A DNA stretch of 64,000 bases from Lonicera japonica (Eukaryota; Streptophyta; Magnoliopsida; Dipsacales; Caprifoliaceae), in contig JAKCWG010000778.1 of the NCBI GenBank assembly GCA_021464415.1, forward strand, positions 239,861-303,860. Reading direction: 5' to 3'. The notes under the pieces are model-generated. The model saw nothing but the letters and a program-made list of their open reading frames with translations. It was not told the origin of the DNA and searched no databases. This document shows, piece by piece, positions 1-11,370 of this stretch. The position numbers were made by a program, and so were the translations under genes. How positions within the stretch are numbered: position 1 is the first letter of the stretch; every line of letters begins with the position of its first letter.

Positions 1-1128
1 ATGGCTGCCATTGCTCTAGTTAACAAGCCAGAAGAGCTTCAAGCCGCAAGGGGTGGGTACCGCGGGTTCCGTAGCCGTCAGGAGTACGATTGGTGGAACT
101 ACGCCTTTAGGAACCGGGCTGTGATGATCGAGAGGCCCGTGATTATTGGTGCCTTGGACGATTTCCCTCAAATGGGAACATTCGAAAGACACGAGGGGTG
201 AGTGCAATATTTACGACAAACAGGTAATCAATGTAATCTCACTCTATGTCGTGAATTTGTTGCAAGCTTGGTGCGTGTGCCCAATGCTGCTTATACCTAT
301 GTTGCCCACGTGCGTGGGAGAACTGTACATTTCAACCTCGAGGTTGTTAGTAGAGTCACGGGAATTCCAGCATTACCGGATGGCAGCTATGACCTCTCTC
401 ATTCAGCCCGTATTGTATACCCCACTGATGACGAGTTGGCTACGTTCTTAGCCGGTCGTCCAAAGACTTGGATTGGCACGCAATTCGATAGGAACAATTT
501 AGCACCACAATTCAGGACCCTGTGGCTTGTTGTAGCCAATGCATTAGATCCCACCTCGCACATTCAACATTTGTACACCTATCATGCCTATGTTTTATAT
601 GTCATTGCTCGAAATAGGCCGTGTTGTTTGGTTCGCTACATAATGCGTAAAATCATGAAAGTCTATGACACAGTGGCTCACAATGAAACGATAAAATTTG
701 GTGTGCCTCTAACCCGCATTTATTTGGAAGCGGGTGTCCAAGAAAGGGACACCGATGTCAGAAAGATTCAGCGTGCCCCGATAAACAGGTCCACCCAGGC
801 TAGAGCCGCCGGCCAACTAAGAAACATGCCAAGTTCCTCGGCCGCACCTCCACCAATCGAGTCCGAGGAAGAAGCACCAGAAGAAGCGGGAACGGACGTC
901 CCGGGTCCTTCAAGAAGAAGAAGAAGAGCAAGTACGGGACCTGTGGACGATAATATGACATTTTTTAGAGAGCAATTTGAGCAAATGAATGCCACGATGC
1001 ACGCTGGGTTTGATGCTCTTAATTCGAGGGTGGATGATATGCTGGTCCGCCAAGATCATATGGAGGCGAAGATTGCTTCTAAGGTGAAAGTTCATATGGC
1101 GGCTCAACAGGATTTTATACGCCGTTAA
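1..1128 (+). pseudogene. Athila-type env-position ORF (putative plant transposon protein), 5' end outside window
   Basis: One reading frame runs from base 1 to the TAA at 1126-1128, broken only by a TGA at 199-201 at a place where Trp would fit (TGG to TGA). The N-terminal 250 residues have the look of the plant-only 'putative plant transposon protein' domain (PF20167 type) that sits downstream of pol in Athila-like elements: a REF-x-ASL segment, then VRGR-x-VHFN, then a VTGIPALPDG segment near residue 125. The last third has an acidic Glu-rich stretch, a polyArg run (SRRRRRAS) and a heptad-like C-terminus (EQFEQMNATMHAGFDALNSR) that could form a coiled coil. Function of this protein is not known. 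It lies about 1.4 kb upstream of an LTR, which matches the Athila layout. The start lies outside the window. Confidence 0.7.
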
Positions 1129-2523
1129 TTCGAGGAGTTCTATGGTCGTTTTCCCCCACCCCCACCTCCCGACATGTGATGATATTTGTTAATCCTGGAA
1201 ACTCCTTAAGTACTTATATTTATGCTTAGCTTTATTGTATTTCTTTTGGGTTGTATTAGATTTCAGACATGATGTTAACTTTAGAACTTGGTTTTAATGG
1301 TTGAATATTATGGTTTTTACTTTTGAATTCTAATTCTAACCCGTTTTGTGAATAGTTTTTGTTTATCTCTTATTTTTGTCTCATGGAAAGCAAAGCCAAA
1401 GTAGCCCTTCCGTGCGTGTTATTGTTCTCTTTACATTGAGGACAATGTGTGTTTCAGGTTGAGGGGGGTACGTTATTTTGTGTTTATTTTGTTTGGCTTG
1501 CTATTGTTCATTTCCATGAGTAGAAGAGATTTTTTTTTCAAATTTGTTTTTGAGAAGTTTGAAAATTGATGATTGATTGATATTTTGTTCGATGAAGACT
1601 ATTGTTTCATTAGCTTTTGGCTTGAATTCTTTGATCTAGATAGGATGTTGAATGATAATCTAAATTGCCTTGCTCCGCTTAGTCTCATATCCTATCATAT
1701 TTGCCTGTTCCGCATGCTAGATTGATTTGGTTGTTCTCAATTCGGTTGTAACACTTAGATTTATTTTCATTGAGAAAAGAGGAATTTTTGTCCAAAAATG
1801 ATGGAAGCTCTTTCGAAAAGATCCTCCAATGAGAGGACAAAAGCATAGCACTTTGATAACTTGGATGACGTTTATCCTAATATTAACTTAAAGCTTCGCT
1901 TGACTAAATCTTAAGTCTCTTTGTCTAATATTACGGATGGGTAAAGGTTACCATATGGGAAAGGGTGAATAGCTTCCTTCAAGCTCCAATGAATGAGCAG
2001 TAATGAGAAAATTCGATAAGTGAGACCGCTGCCCCTCATAGAGATGAAAACCGCCCTGATCTAATTTAGCAAAAATTTCCAAGAAAAGATAAAGAAAGTG
2101 CTTAGAATTGATAAATCTTTGAGCTTTTATTTTTGAAGAAGTTCTCTTCCTTCTTGAATGATTATGACTCTTTGTGTTTATATTGAATTGTTTGAATCGA
2201 AGTCTAGTATGTGAGCATTGGAGAATATGGTATTGTGTTCTAATGGAGATAGGTGAATTAGATGATCATTCAAAAGTCTGTCATTCTGGAAAATTGATAG
2301 TAATGCCTTTTGCTTTGCAAATTGAAACGTGAATCTTCATTCTCATCATTCATCATGATCAAACTTCTGATGTTTGTAGGTATCATTTCTGAAAACCTTC
2401 ACGAGATGCAACTCGTCTTCTTTGGGAACTTAGAAGTTAACAACTTTTTGTATAGCGTAATTCTTTTGTAATTATATTTTTTTGTCTTGCTAAGGGACTA
2501 GCAAGAGATAAGTTGAGGGGAGT
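1129..2523 (+). other. 3' internal non-coding region of the first Athila-like element
   Basis: No coding potential. It contains the stretch typical of Athila elements after the last ORF: ACATTGAGGACAATGTGTG followed by a G-rich tract near 1432-1470. The same pattern recurs at about 43731-43765 and 48359-48390 in the other elements of this window. The segment around 1805-1980 (GCTCTTTCGAAAAGATCCTCC onward) is also shared with 44054-44240 and 48715-48900, so the three elements are the same lineage although the rest has diverged. Confidence 0.7.
2514..2523 (+). promoter_or_regulatory. Polypurine tract (plus-strand primer)
   Basis: TGAGGGGAGT directly abuts the LTR start TGATAAACGC. The same GATAAGT-x-GGGGAGT context precedes the LTRs at 44824 and 49487. 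Confidence 0.75.
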
Positions 2524-2778
2524 TGATAAACGCATAATATTGTCATGTTTAAGCTCTTTCCCGGAGTCGCTTGACGCGTTTGTTGCTTTAATTCTGCCTA
2601 ATTATCCACTTATCTTGAGATTAGTGCCGTAGCGAGTTTTGTATTTAACATGGCCCAAGTTGGTGTGTATTTTGTAGTATTCCATGTGTTTGTAGGATTG
2701 GAGTACAATGTTGTTGCATAGATTGATCAAGAGTGAGCTCAGAGGCTTGCAAAGTGCTGAGTGAACAAGTTCGAGACG

Positions 2779-2856
2779 CATGATCGATCATGGGCAAAGC
2801 CATGATTGATCATGGCTTGCAAAATTTCTGGCAGAACACTTCCATGATCGATCATG
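2779..2856. repeat. Palindrome CATGATCGATCATG cluster in the LTR
   Basis: The perfect 14-bp palindrome CATGATCGATCATG occurs at 2779-2792 and 2843-2856, a one-base variant at 2801-2814, and a further perfect copy at 4025-4038 on the far side of the viral insert. GGGCAAAG follows two of them. Confidence 0.8.
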
Positions 2857-2913
2857 GGCAAAGTTTAGGCGAGTACAGACAGATCCAGCTCCAGCAATAA
2901 ACTTCCTACAGTC

Positions 2914-3099
2914 TTACTTCGATTCATTACAAGAATGGAAGGTAGATTAAGAGAATGGTATGAAAGTTTAGGCGAGTACAGACAGATCCAGCTCCAGCAG
3001 AGTCCAACTATTGATGCTTTTATGGCATTAATCTTCCCTCAGTTCCTTGGACATATTGGCAGATCCAGTGATTTAGCTCGTGAAGAATTTGTCCAATGT
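2914..3099 (+). pseudogene. Caulimovirid coat-protein-region fragment
   Basis: A short open stretch of about 60 codons ends in TGA near 3097-3099. The recognisable part is a Trp-x3-LGEYRQ-x-Q motif followed about 25 residues later by a FLGH segment, an arrangement I associate with the coat-protein region of plant pararetroviruses. No start, no zinc knuckle and no flanking domain remain. Part of the same sequence is duplicated at 2860-2896. The family call rests on one conserved block and is moderate. Confidence 0.5.
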
Positions 3100-4016
3100 T
3101 GAATTACTGCCAACGGAGGGTCTGGATCTGGGTAGCATGCTGTTTTTCTTTGAGGACCATGAAACGTGATTAACACATAACGATGGTAGTGGGTATGTAG
3201 GTCAATCTTCCATTGAGCAATTGGCTTGAACCACAGTAAGAACTTTAACAGATTTTTTGAACCAGGATGACCAATATCATAATTTCCGCTTCTTGGAAGG
3301 ATTTCTTGTTCAGCGAATCTGATATATTCTAACATAACTGGGGCATCAAAAATGAAGGGGATTGTGTATACCTTAGTGAGATACCGAAATAACACAAGAG
3401 CTTGCTTTGGAAGTCTGGATAATCTGTGAATATGGAGGAGAGAGACATATGGATAGCTTGGATGCATTTTTAATCCACGAACAACTATTCCATACTTGGC
3501 AATGGTGAGAGAAAGATACTTGAAGATCATATCTTTGTTTCTCTGGGAAATGGTGTGTTTGCCAATTTTCTCATTCACATCTTCTGGGAGGATAGAACAG
3601 GCATCAAGGATAGGCATGTTGCTTAAAGGATGGGAGACTCTGATGAGAACAGGAACTGTCGAGGATGAAGAGGCTTGGTTGGAGTTCATCCTGTTTGGGA
3701 CGTAACGGTTTGGAAACTCAGGTAAAACTTGCGTAATACCAAGGTAAGTAAGAGGGCAGATGGAGGGTATGGCTTGAGGTATCTGCTGAGTGTGGTTAAA
3801 TAGATGCGGATTCTGGATGAATGGGATGACATGTTCGATATGGGACACGGAATTGATTATGGGTGGTTGTGGAGGTCTGGAGAAGAAATCAGCAATGACA
3901 TTATTCTTTCCAGGGAGATGCACAACAGTATATGACCATTGAGCAAACCATTGAGACCATCTGAGAAGCTGGGAATTGGGTATCACTTTTCTATTGAAAT
4001 TAATCATTTTGGGAAA
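3100..4016 (-). pseudogene. Caulimovirid polymerase C-terminal fragment (end of RNase H plus extension)
   Basis: The minus-strand frame is open throughout. Near its N-terminus is the end of a retroelement RNase H: a RWSQWFAQWSY segment, then LPGKNN and IADFFSRPP, the G-x-x-N-x2-AD-x2-SR signature. It continues about 230 residues with no integrase, as expected for a pararetrovirus and not for a Ty3/gypsy element. The extension has no motif whose function I can name; a long tail after RNase H suggests a florendovirus-like source, tentatively. The active-site part of RNase H and all of RT are missing. The last residues of the frame (below about 3100) are only the antisense of the neighbouring coat-like fragment. 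Confidence 0.6.
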
Positions 4017-5333
4017 AGCAAAGCCATGATCGATCATGGCCCCGCGAGTGCACCAACTATCTTTTGCTTTTAGCCTTATTTTGGGGAAACTTGTTCCTAA
4101 ATATTTTCCCTTGGATAGTTTATTAATTTAAGTACTCCTTTAGCTATTGGTTAGTCTAGGGAGATAGAAGATAGATCATTATCTAGTTTTACACACTTGC
4201 AAGTTCTAGAGAGAAGGGAGAGCTCTTTAAGTATTGTTCTTCATTTTCCTTTGTAAGTGTTTAATTTGTAAGAATGATTTCTTCTTCTATAATATTTGTT
4301 TTTGCATCTATTATGAAGTAGTCTATTACTAAGGTTACGGAGGTTGATTGCGACATGATTTTTGGTGATTAATGGCTCAATCCATGTTTAAAGTTTGATA
4401 AATATTTGTGAATCCTCTTCTTTTTCATCATATCTACCATTTTCAAGCTTTCTAGGTATTTTCATTTTAAGTTAAGACTTTATATGCCTTGTATATTTAG
4501 TTCTTGGTTGTTAATGAACATACAACATATTTATATGGTTCTAGAAAGCTTGTAGTCTTTTTCCCCCATTCATGGAGTTTTTGGCCTTTTTGTAGAGATT
4601 ATAAATAGTTCATAAAACTTCATAGATGGATTATAAATTTGTTTAGCTTGTCTTTTATTCATTTATTGATATATTGAGTGCTTCTTACACTATATGTGAT
4701 ACTTAGACTCTTTATTTTCTACCATAAGTGATAAATGATGAGATGACAAATTTATCCCATAAACTTCATTCCGTTTCATTGTTAGGATTCATTTTCTAAT
4801 TTTCATTCTTTAAATCATGAGATTACTACACTTGCTTTATGTTAAATGTTTTTATGATGAGTTTGTCATATCTATCTCGAATTAGCTTCATCGGGAATGG
4901 GTTGCCTTGCTTCACACCCGTAGCTAAGAGGTAGGAATGATAACCTCGTCTTTGGTGGAATGTTGTTTGTTTCTCTCTTGATATAGCTTCAATCCGGGAA
5001 TGAGGCGCCTAGCGTCGCACCCTTTGCTATTGAGAGAAACACCAACATTCCTCATATCTCATATCTCGAGAAACCTAGTGTTATAATCTTTGTATGAGCT
5101 ATCGATCACCGTCTCTTAAATCGTAACTAACCTCCACCTACCTTAGTGCTTTCTTATTAATTTTCGCATCTTTTTTACATTTACGTTGTTCTACAACAAA
5201 TCCAACTCACACAAAATCTGAAAACCACTTAATCCGTAATCCATTCCATCCCTTTTCACTTATCCCTGTGGTTCGACACTCGGACTTCCGAGACTATAAT
5301 ACAACTTGATAAACTTGCACTTGGGCTCTATCA

Positions 5334-6354
5334 AAGCACGTTATTTTAAGTTGCGTCATTTGTAGAATGATTCAAGTGTGTTAAAACATGTCTAAGACAT
5401 CATATATATAGCTTGCAAAACCATATGGCCATTGGGGATGATTAAGAGAGGTTTTGGCTCCAAGGTATACATTTTCAAAACTTTCCAACAACTAGTTTTG
5501 ACAAAAAAATTCAAAATTATTTTGTTAATTTCTCCCAATTAGACCGTTGGATCATGCTTCAATTTTAGTCAAAATTGTCAGGAGATGTTGTCAAACTACT
5601 GTAAAAATTTTAAAATGATCGGAGTTCAGGAAGGCCTCCATCTTACCGTTAGATCAAAACTGGACAAAAATTGAGCGAATTTTAAATGTAAAATAAAAAT
5701 ATTTTTGCAATTTAACAATTTAGTTTCAAATAAAATTCTAATGATTTTTGAACCTCAAAGATATGTTTCTAAGATACCTATTTTTATTAGAGCTTAATAT
5801 ATGATCATTTAAAATTAATATGAATTTATTTTGAAACTCGATTTTTGTAAAATGAAGTTTTTCAAATAAATTCAATTTCAAGCTAGTTTGAATCAATCTT
5901 TAAAAGATGCAAGAATATGTTTGAGTTATAGGGATTTGATCAATAAAGTATATTTACATAAAATCTAAGCACTCACTCCATTTAATAATAATTCGAGTCT
6001 CTGCGATGCTTGATTTTCTTGTGCGTATCTTTAGTTGTTTGATGTTCTTGATCCTTTCTTGGTTTTGATAACTTGTAGAATATGTGGAGATCATTCTTGT
6101 GCATACTTTCACTTGCTTGATGATCTAGATCTTTTCTTGGCTTTGTATAGCACATGTATATCACTTGAATTCATTTCTTGTGAGTAGAGGCGTTTGTAAA
6201 GCTTGTGTGAGATTTGCTTCGGTTTGAAGTTACACTTGGCCGGAAGATATATCGGTTAAAATGGCTATCATCATTGGAATAACCGAGTTAAATAACACTT
6301 TATTAACTTATTGTAATTATCAAAATAAGATTAATTGACTTTAAGGTCAACACA
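5334..6354. other. AT-rich spacer without recognisable genes
   Basis: No convincing coding sequence. Around 5995-6160 there are two imperfect copies of a GCTTGAT-x-TTCTTG / GATC-x-TTTCTTGG pattern about 115 bases apart, giving a short minus-strand open frame that looks repetitive, not genic. Confidence 0.5.
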
Positions 6355-6973
6355 AACCAAAGAAAGAAACCATTCTGGGTTTACTTAACATGGGTTAATA
6401 TTAATATTAATAACATGGGTTTACTTAACATAGATTAATGGGACAATTAAAAAAAAGGTCTTATTAGAGAAAGATTTTCATACTAAAGCTAAGGAAGATT
6501 TTTTTTGTAAATAAAGGGACTATTTTTTATTTTATTGATAATATGCCATGTGTCTTTTTTTTTTCATTGTAAAATGACATCCCAGCCCTTAAAATAAACT
6601 AAAAAATACCAATATGCATTAAAATATGGACTGCAATATGAATTTTATAGTCTATATTTCACTGCAATATGAACTTTGCAATTCATATTTTACTGCAATA
6701 TGAACTTTGCAGTCCATATTTTTGGTGCAAAGTTCATATTGCAGTCTATATTTTATTGCAATGTGAACTTTGCAGTTCATATTTCTAGTAGAAAGTTCAT
6801 ATTGCAGTCCATATTTCACTGCAATATGAACTTTGCAGTCCATATTTTTTGTGCAAATTTCATAAAGAGGGGGTAATTTAGGTAATATATAACATGCTTT
6901 TATTAATTAAATGATATTTAAATTTATTCAATACCTTCATTTAAAATATAAAACAAAATAGGCTTCTTATATA
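6355..6973. repeat. Hairpin-array repeat, copy A
   Basis: About 615 bp nearly identical to 8868-9485, from CCAAAGAAAGAAACCATTCT to AAACAAAATAGG. The centre (about 6620-6852) is an array of short direct and inverted units built on ACTGCAATATGAACTTTGCAGT, so each unit can fold on itself and on its neighbours. Open frames of about 60 codons on both strands here are by-products of the repeat. Unlike copy B, this copy stands outside unit U, and no target duplication was found. Confidence 0.75.
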
Positions 6974-8339
6974 ATGGCGAAAGGCAATTTGTTAGTTTAA
7001 ATTTGTGTCAGGTTTTTGAATTTTCGATTACGTCCCTCCAAGGTTCAAGTTCATAAAAAAAAAATTTAATAGTTAATTGTTAATAATTAATGTGATTCAA
7101 GCCCTTGCGGTTGCAAGAGTCTTAAGCAATAATTTTAAATAGACTTAAATATCTAACAAATTAAATGTGGCACCATGTATTGGTTAAAGGTACCATCGGG
7201 GGTAGTATTTTTAATCAATATTGTTAAAATTGCTATTTTAATTAGGTAGGAGATATTGGCACCCCAAATATACATGGTAACACTCTCACTTTCATTCGGT
7301 CCTTTCCAACCGCGTAAGGTGTCGATTTGTTACTCTGTTCTTGAGGGCCGAGTATAAGCTTATATCCTTGACAATCGTGTAAGAAATTGTCAGGTTTATA
7401 CTCGGTCCTTCGGAATCAAATAACATATAGTTTACCCGGTTATTAATAACCAAATAAGAAGTGACAGTATTTTCAAAAGATACTAGAAGTGTCAATATTT
7501 CAGCCCTTAATTGTACCATTGGAGATATTAGTGGAGAGAAAGCACACAATTTTGGTCGGTACAAGAATAACAAAACACGCTTAATCATGACAAAGATAGT
7601 GTCAATTCATTGAACTTGCGAAATGACACAAATGAAATGGAGTTTGAATGTATTTTGGGTGGTGATAAATCATCTTTGAAGTATTATGGTGGCTATAGAG
7701 ATACACGTATAATATTATTATGATAAAAGAATTTATTTTTTGCCAATAACATTGTGTCATGTTTGGTATTTTCACGGTTAGGTGAACATGAACCTAATGT
7801 TGAACTCCTAAGAGTATCTCCAAAACTAGTATGAATTGAATTTATCAAAAATATATATTGACATATAAACATGTCTAAATAAATGATTTTTACGTTCCGT
7901 AAAAATCTTGTTCATTGTTAAATTGTTAAAATCACTCCTAATGGTGTTGTCAATAAAATTGCTATTGACTTTATTCATCAAATTTTTTAATGAAAAATTA
8001 TAAAGAATTTTGTTCTTATTTGATAGATTTTGTCACATTATCTTCCCATCTTTTTGTCACATTATCTACATGGTCATTATAATAAAATTTTAACTCGCTG
8101 TTTCTATATCCTTTGTGGCTCTTTTTCTTTTCAATTTGTAGTTGTATCGGGATTCTCTTAATCGTGTCCACCCTTTTTGTTTTTATATGTCCATCTCTTT
8201 GTAGTGGTTGTAAAATTGTATTAAAAAAAATTGTATTATTAGTATTGTATAAAAAAAATACTTGTTTGACTTTCGAGTTTTATTCAAAATTATTTTTATC
8301 TTTTATTCGACAACATATCAAAGCGTGTGATTATTCTTT
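6974..8339. other. AT-rich spacer without recognisable genes
   Basis: Nothing supported here. Open frames (for example 7292-7588 minus and 8113-8349 plus) are short, low-complexity or AT-biased and carry no motif. Confidence 0.5.
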
Positions 8340-11216
8340 ATGCTTATGAATTAATGGGCAATATTACTACCAAATTAGTCCTTATTTTTTATTTTATTTT
8401 GTTTATAGAGAATTTACATATATATGTATATGTATATATATATATATGTATATATGTACGGTGTTTGAGATTAAGGGTGGAGGGAAGTGGGCTTTATGAG
8501 GGGGCAAATGTCTCCCCTTAATTTCGAAATTTGGTATTTTTTGATATTAAATTATTTTTTAAAAAATTTGTAAATATATATTAATTAATTATTTTTCCTT
8601 CTCTTATTTCTTTTAAAAGAATTAGTACTAACATTAATTTCACTCTCCACCTCCCCTTCCCCCCAATAATTTTTCTTTAGTATTATGATTGTCGCCTCCG
8701 GCCAATCAAATTCCTAACTCTACTCCTAATTCTTTCTTTTATAAAGCAAAGGAGAGTAAATTAAAAGAAAAGACAAAGACAAGTGTTCAAGTGGTTTTGT
8801 TGGGGTGAATTTTTTCACAAACTTTTTTTTAAAGCAAACAAAACAAACTAATGCATATTATTACCGACCAAAGAAAGAAACCATTCTGGGTTTACTTAAC
8901 ATGGGTTAATATTAATATTAATAACATGGGTTTACTTAACATAGATTAATGGGACAATTAAAAAAAATGTCTTATTAGAGAAAGATTTTCACACTAAAGC
9001 TAAGGAATAATTTTTTTTGTAAATAAAGGGCCTATTTTTTATTTTATTGATAATATGACATGTGTCTTTTTTTTTTCATTGTAAAATAACATCCCAACCC
9101 TTAAAATAAACTAAAAAAATACCAATTTGCATTAAAATATGGACTGCAATATGAACTTTGCAGTCTATATTTCACTGCAATATGAACTTTGCAATTCATA
9201 TTTTACTGCAATATGAACTTTGCAGTCCATATTTATGGTGCAAAGTTCATATTGCAGTTTATATTTTATTGCAATGTGAACTTTGCAGTTCATATTTCTA
9301 GTGCAAAGTTCATATTGCAGTCCATATTTCACTGCAATATGAACTTTGCAGTCCATATTTTTTGTGCAAATTTCATAAAGAGGGGGTAATTTAGGTAATA
9401 TATAACATGTTTTTATTAATTAAATGATATTTAAATTTATTCAAATACTTTCATTTAAAATATAAAACAAAATAGGCCTCTTACACTAATTACCAATTAA
9501 AAATAAGCCCTTCATTCAAAAAAATATTATTCATTGGATTTTTGGTAAAAATCAATGTGGAATAAGATCTTGTACCTAATTTCTAGTAGATTAATATTAT
9601 TTTTGTTGATTTTAAATGTGGGTTAACTTAATTGGTCAATTATAGGTTTAAATGGGAAAATTACCACCAAAACAATCCATTTCTTGTTTTGTGCTTTTAT
9701 TTTGTTAATTTCCTACCATCTCATCTAATTATAATTAAAATATTCGCATTAAAATGGAGTCCCCTACTTTCTCAAAAATGAATATATTTCCAAATTAAAT
9801 AAATGTTAACTATATATATATATTAAATAAATCATAAAATTGAAAAAAATTATTAATAGGTGTAAAACTTCTTCTCTGTTTTAGAAGAAGGAAGTTCAAA
9901 AATTTAATATTAATTTTATTAGAGTAATGAGATATTTTAATTTTTGAGATGAGATACTGGTGAAAATTAAACTTAGAAATATGTTATGACATATATACGT
10001 TGTTTTATAACCTTTAAAAATCTAATACCATAATGTGAAAAAAAAAATAAAAAAAAATCCCAGTTTTGACAATCAAAATCAAGAATTTAAAATGAATATA
10101 GATAAGTTGAATACAAATTGGAATATGTGTTGACCATCAAGATGAATATGTAGATATATATATACAGGGAAAGGATATTAAGTGTACAAACTTTTTGTTT
10201 CTTAAATGTGGATAGGTTATTTTGAGGGGGTAAACGGATGAATTTTTTAATAAAATTTGGTGAAGACGATCTCCATGATTGGTAAATTACCTCTGCCAAA
10301 TTTTCATCGAAAAATTCAATCAGGAAGTTGGTTAACTAAAAAATTGATATATATATATATATATATATATATCTGTGTGTGTACATTTTTAGCCGTTAAA
10401 ATTTAAGATATTTAGCTAACCCACTTTCCGATTAATGTTTTTGATGAAAATTGGTAGAGATGATCTACTAATCATAAAGATCATTTTCACCAAATTTTAT
10501 AAAAATATGCATCCGTTTACCCTCTTAAAATAATTACTCTGCATTTAAGAATAAAAAAAATAATTCTCTTTAGATCTTTCTCATATATATATATATATAT
10601 ATGTATATATAGGTGGAATACAAATTTACAATATATATTTTGAATGACAGACCTGCTTACTGAGTGCTTGACGAGCATAATGCTTTATTTCAAGATGCGT
10701 GTAATATCTATGGAATCTAATCTAACATGCCACGTGGATAATTGCACCCGGTCACATTTGTTCATTCTCAAACATGCCACGTGGATGTACAATTTTTCAT
10801 TTTCTTGTTTTTTCACACTTCCTTAACAGTTACATCGGCAGTATATATATATATATATATTTTTTTTCACAATTCTAAAACAATTACGTGGGCAATTTTT
10901 CCTTAAGTCTTTCCTCTACTTTAGTGGTGTACCGCTGTAACTTTCATAAAAAATAAATAAAGTAAGAAACATCCATGACCTTTGGCTTAATTGGTCATTT
11001 TATTTTATTTTTTTTAAACCATAATACTAAGTTTTAAAAAGTTAGTCTAGAGCAAAATATGGTTAAAAAAAAATTAGGTTGAAAAATCCAAACTCGATGG
11101 CTAAAAAATAAGTTCGAAATAAACAGAGATAACTTGATATTGGTCAAACCCGCTCTATAACTGATCCATTGCCATTCTCATATATGTCTAATTCAAACCA
11201 AAATATAAAACAAATT
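8340..11216 (+). repeat. Low-copy repeat unit U, copy 1a
   Basis: Begins near GGGCAATATTACTACCAAATTAGTCC. Its parts recur in the same order at 11217-17350 (plus) and, reverse-complemented, at 31180-35460; a shorter inverted copy lies at 21195-22720. Landmarks: TTGAGATTAAGGGTGGAGGG (about 8465), GAATTAGTACTAACATTA (about 8620), CTTTCTCAAAAATG (about 9768) and ACATGCCACGTGGAT (about 10726). No gene is seen in it. It ends at 11216, where the sequence jumps back to TTTTTTGATATTAAATTA, the start of the tandem copy. Several (AT)n runs occur at 8417-8455, 10349-10372, 10582-10603 and 10842-10860. Confidence 0.7.
8868..9485. repeat. Hairpin-array repeat, copy B (inside unit U)
   Basis: Near-identical to 6355-6973. 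The hairpin array is at about 9132-9366. Comparison with the inverted U copy (around 34380-34480) shows that the array-bearing part is an insert: U without it reads TTAACATAGATTAATATTAATTT, while here TAGATTAAT is followed by about 640 bp (roughly 8950-9582) and then TAGATTAATATTA again. A 9-bp duplication of TAGATTAAT is the target-duplication size of Mutator-like elements, but no good terminal inverted repeat was seen. Confidence 0.7.
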
Positions 11217-11370
11217 TACTATTTTTTGATATTAAATTATTTTTAAATTTTTTTAAATATATATTTATTTATTTTGCAAGAATTAGTACTAACATTATTT
11301 CCAACTCCGCCCCCCCCCCTCTCTCTTCCTCCAATAATTTTTATTTAGTGCTATGATTGTCACTTCCAGC

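Larger units (their letters stand above)
2864..4017. mobile_element. Endogenous pararetrovirus (Caulimoviridae-like) patchwork inside the LTR
   Basis: About 1.15 kb of sequence unlike the LTR lies between two copies of GCAAAG (2858-2863 and 4018-4023), which could be a short target duplication or microhomology. The left part codes on the plus strand and resembles a caulimovirid coat-protein-region segment. The right part codes on the minus strand and resembles the end of a caulimovirid polymerase. A 37-bp stretch (2860-2896) is repeated at 2963-2999. This is a rearranged, non-functional fossil; neither part has a start or a complete domain. Confidence 0.65.
2524..5333 (+). repeat. Athila-like 3' LTR (family 1), interrupted by a viral insert
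   Basis: Starts TGATAAACGC after a polypurine tract and ends GGGCTCTATCA at 5333; TGATA and TATCA form short inverted ends. The bases after 5333 are not a primer-binding site, so this is a 3' LTR and flanking DNA starts at 5334. The end contains CCCTGTGGTTCGACACTCGGA, clearly related to the end of the family-2 LTRs in this window (CCTTGTGGTTCGACACTTGG). Without the insert at 2864-4017 the LTR would be about 1.65 kb, close to the family-2 LTRs (1.7-1.8 kb). The 5' partner and target duplication lie outside the window. Confidence 0.8.

Noticed and set aside
3496..3705. Plus-strand frame inside the viral fragment
   Set aside because: Antisense shadow of the longer minus-strand polymerase-like frame.
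6652..6876. Open frames of about 60 codons on both strands in the hairpin arrays (also 9165-9389)
   Set aside because: They are read from short self-complementary repeats on both strands; no protein motif, and the mirrored frames have the same repeat cause.
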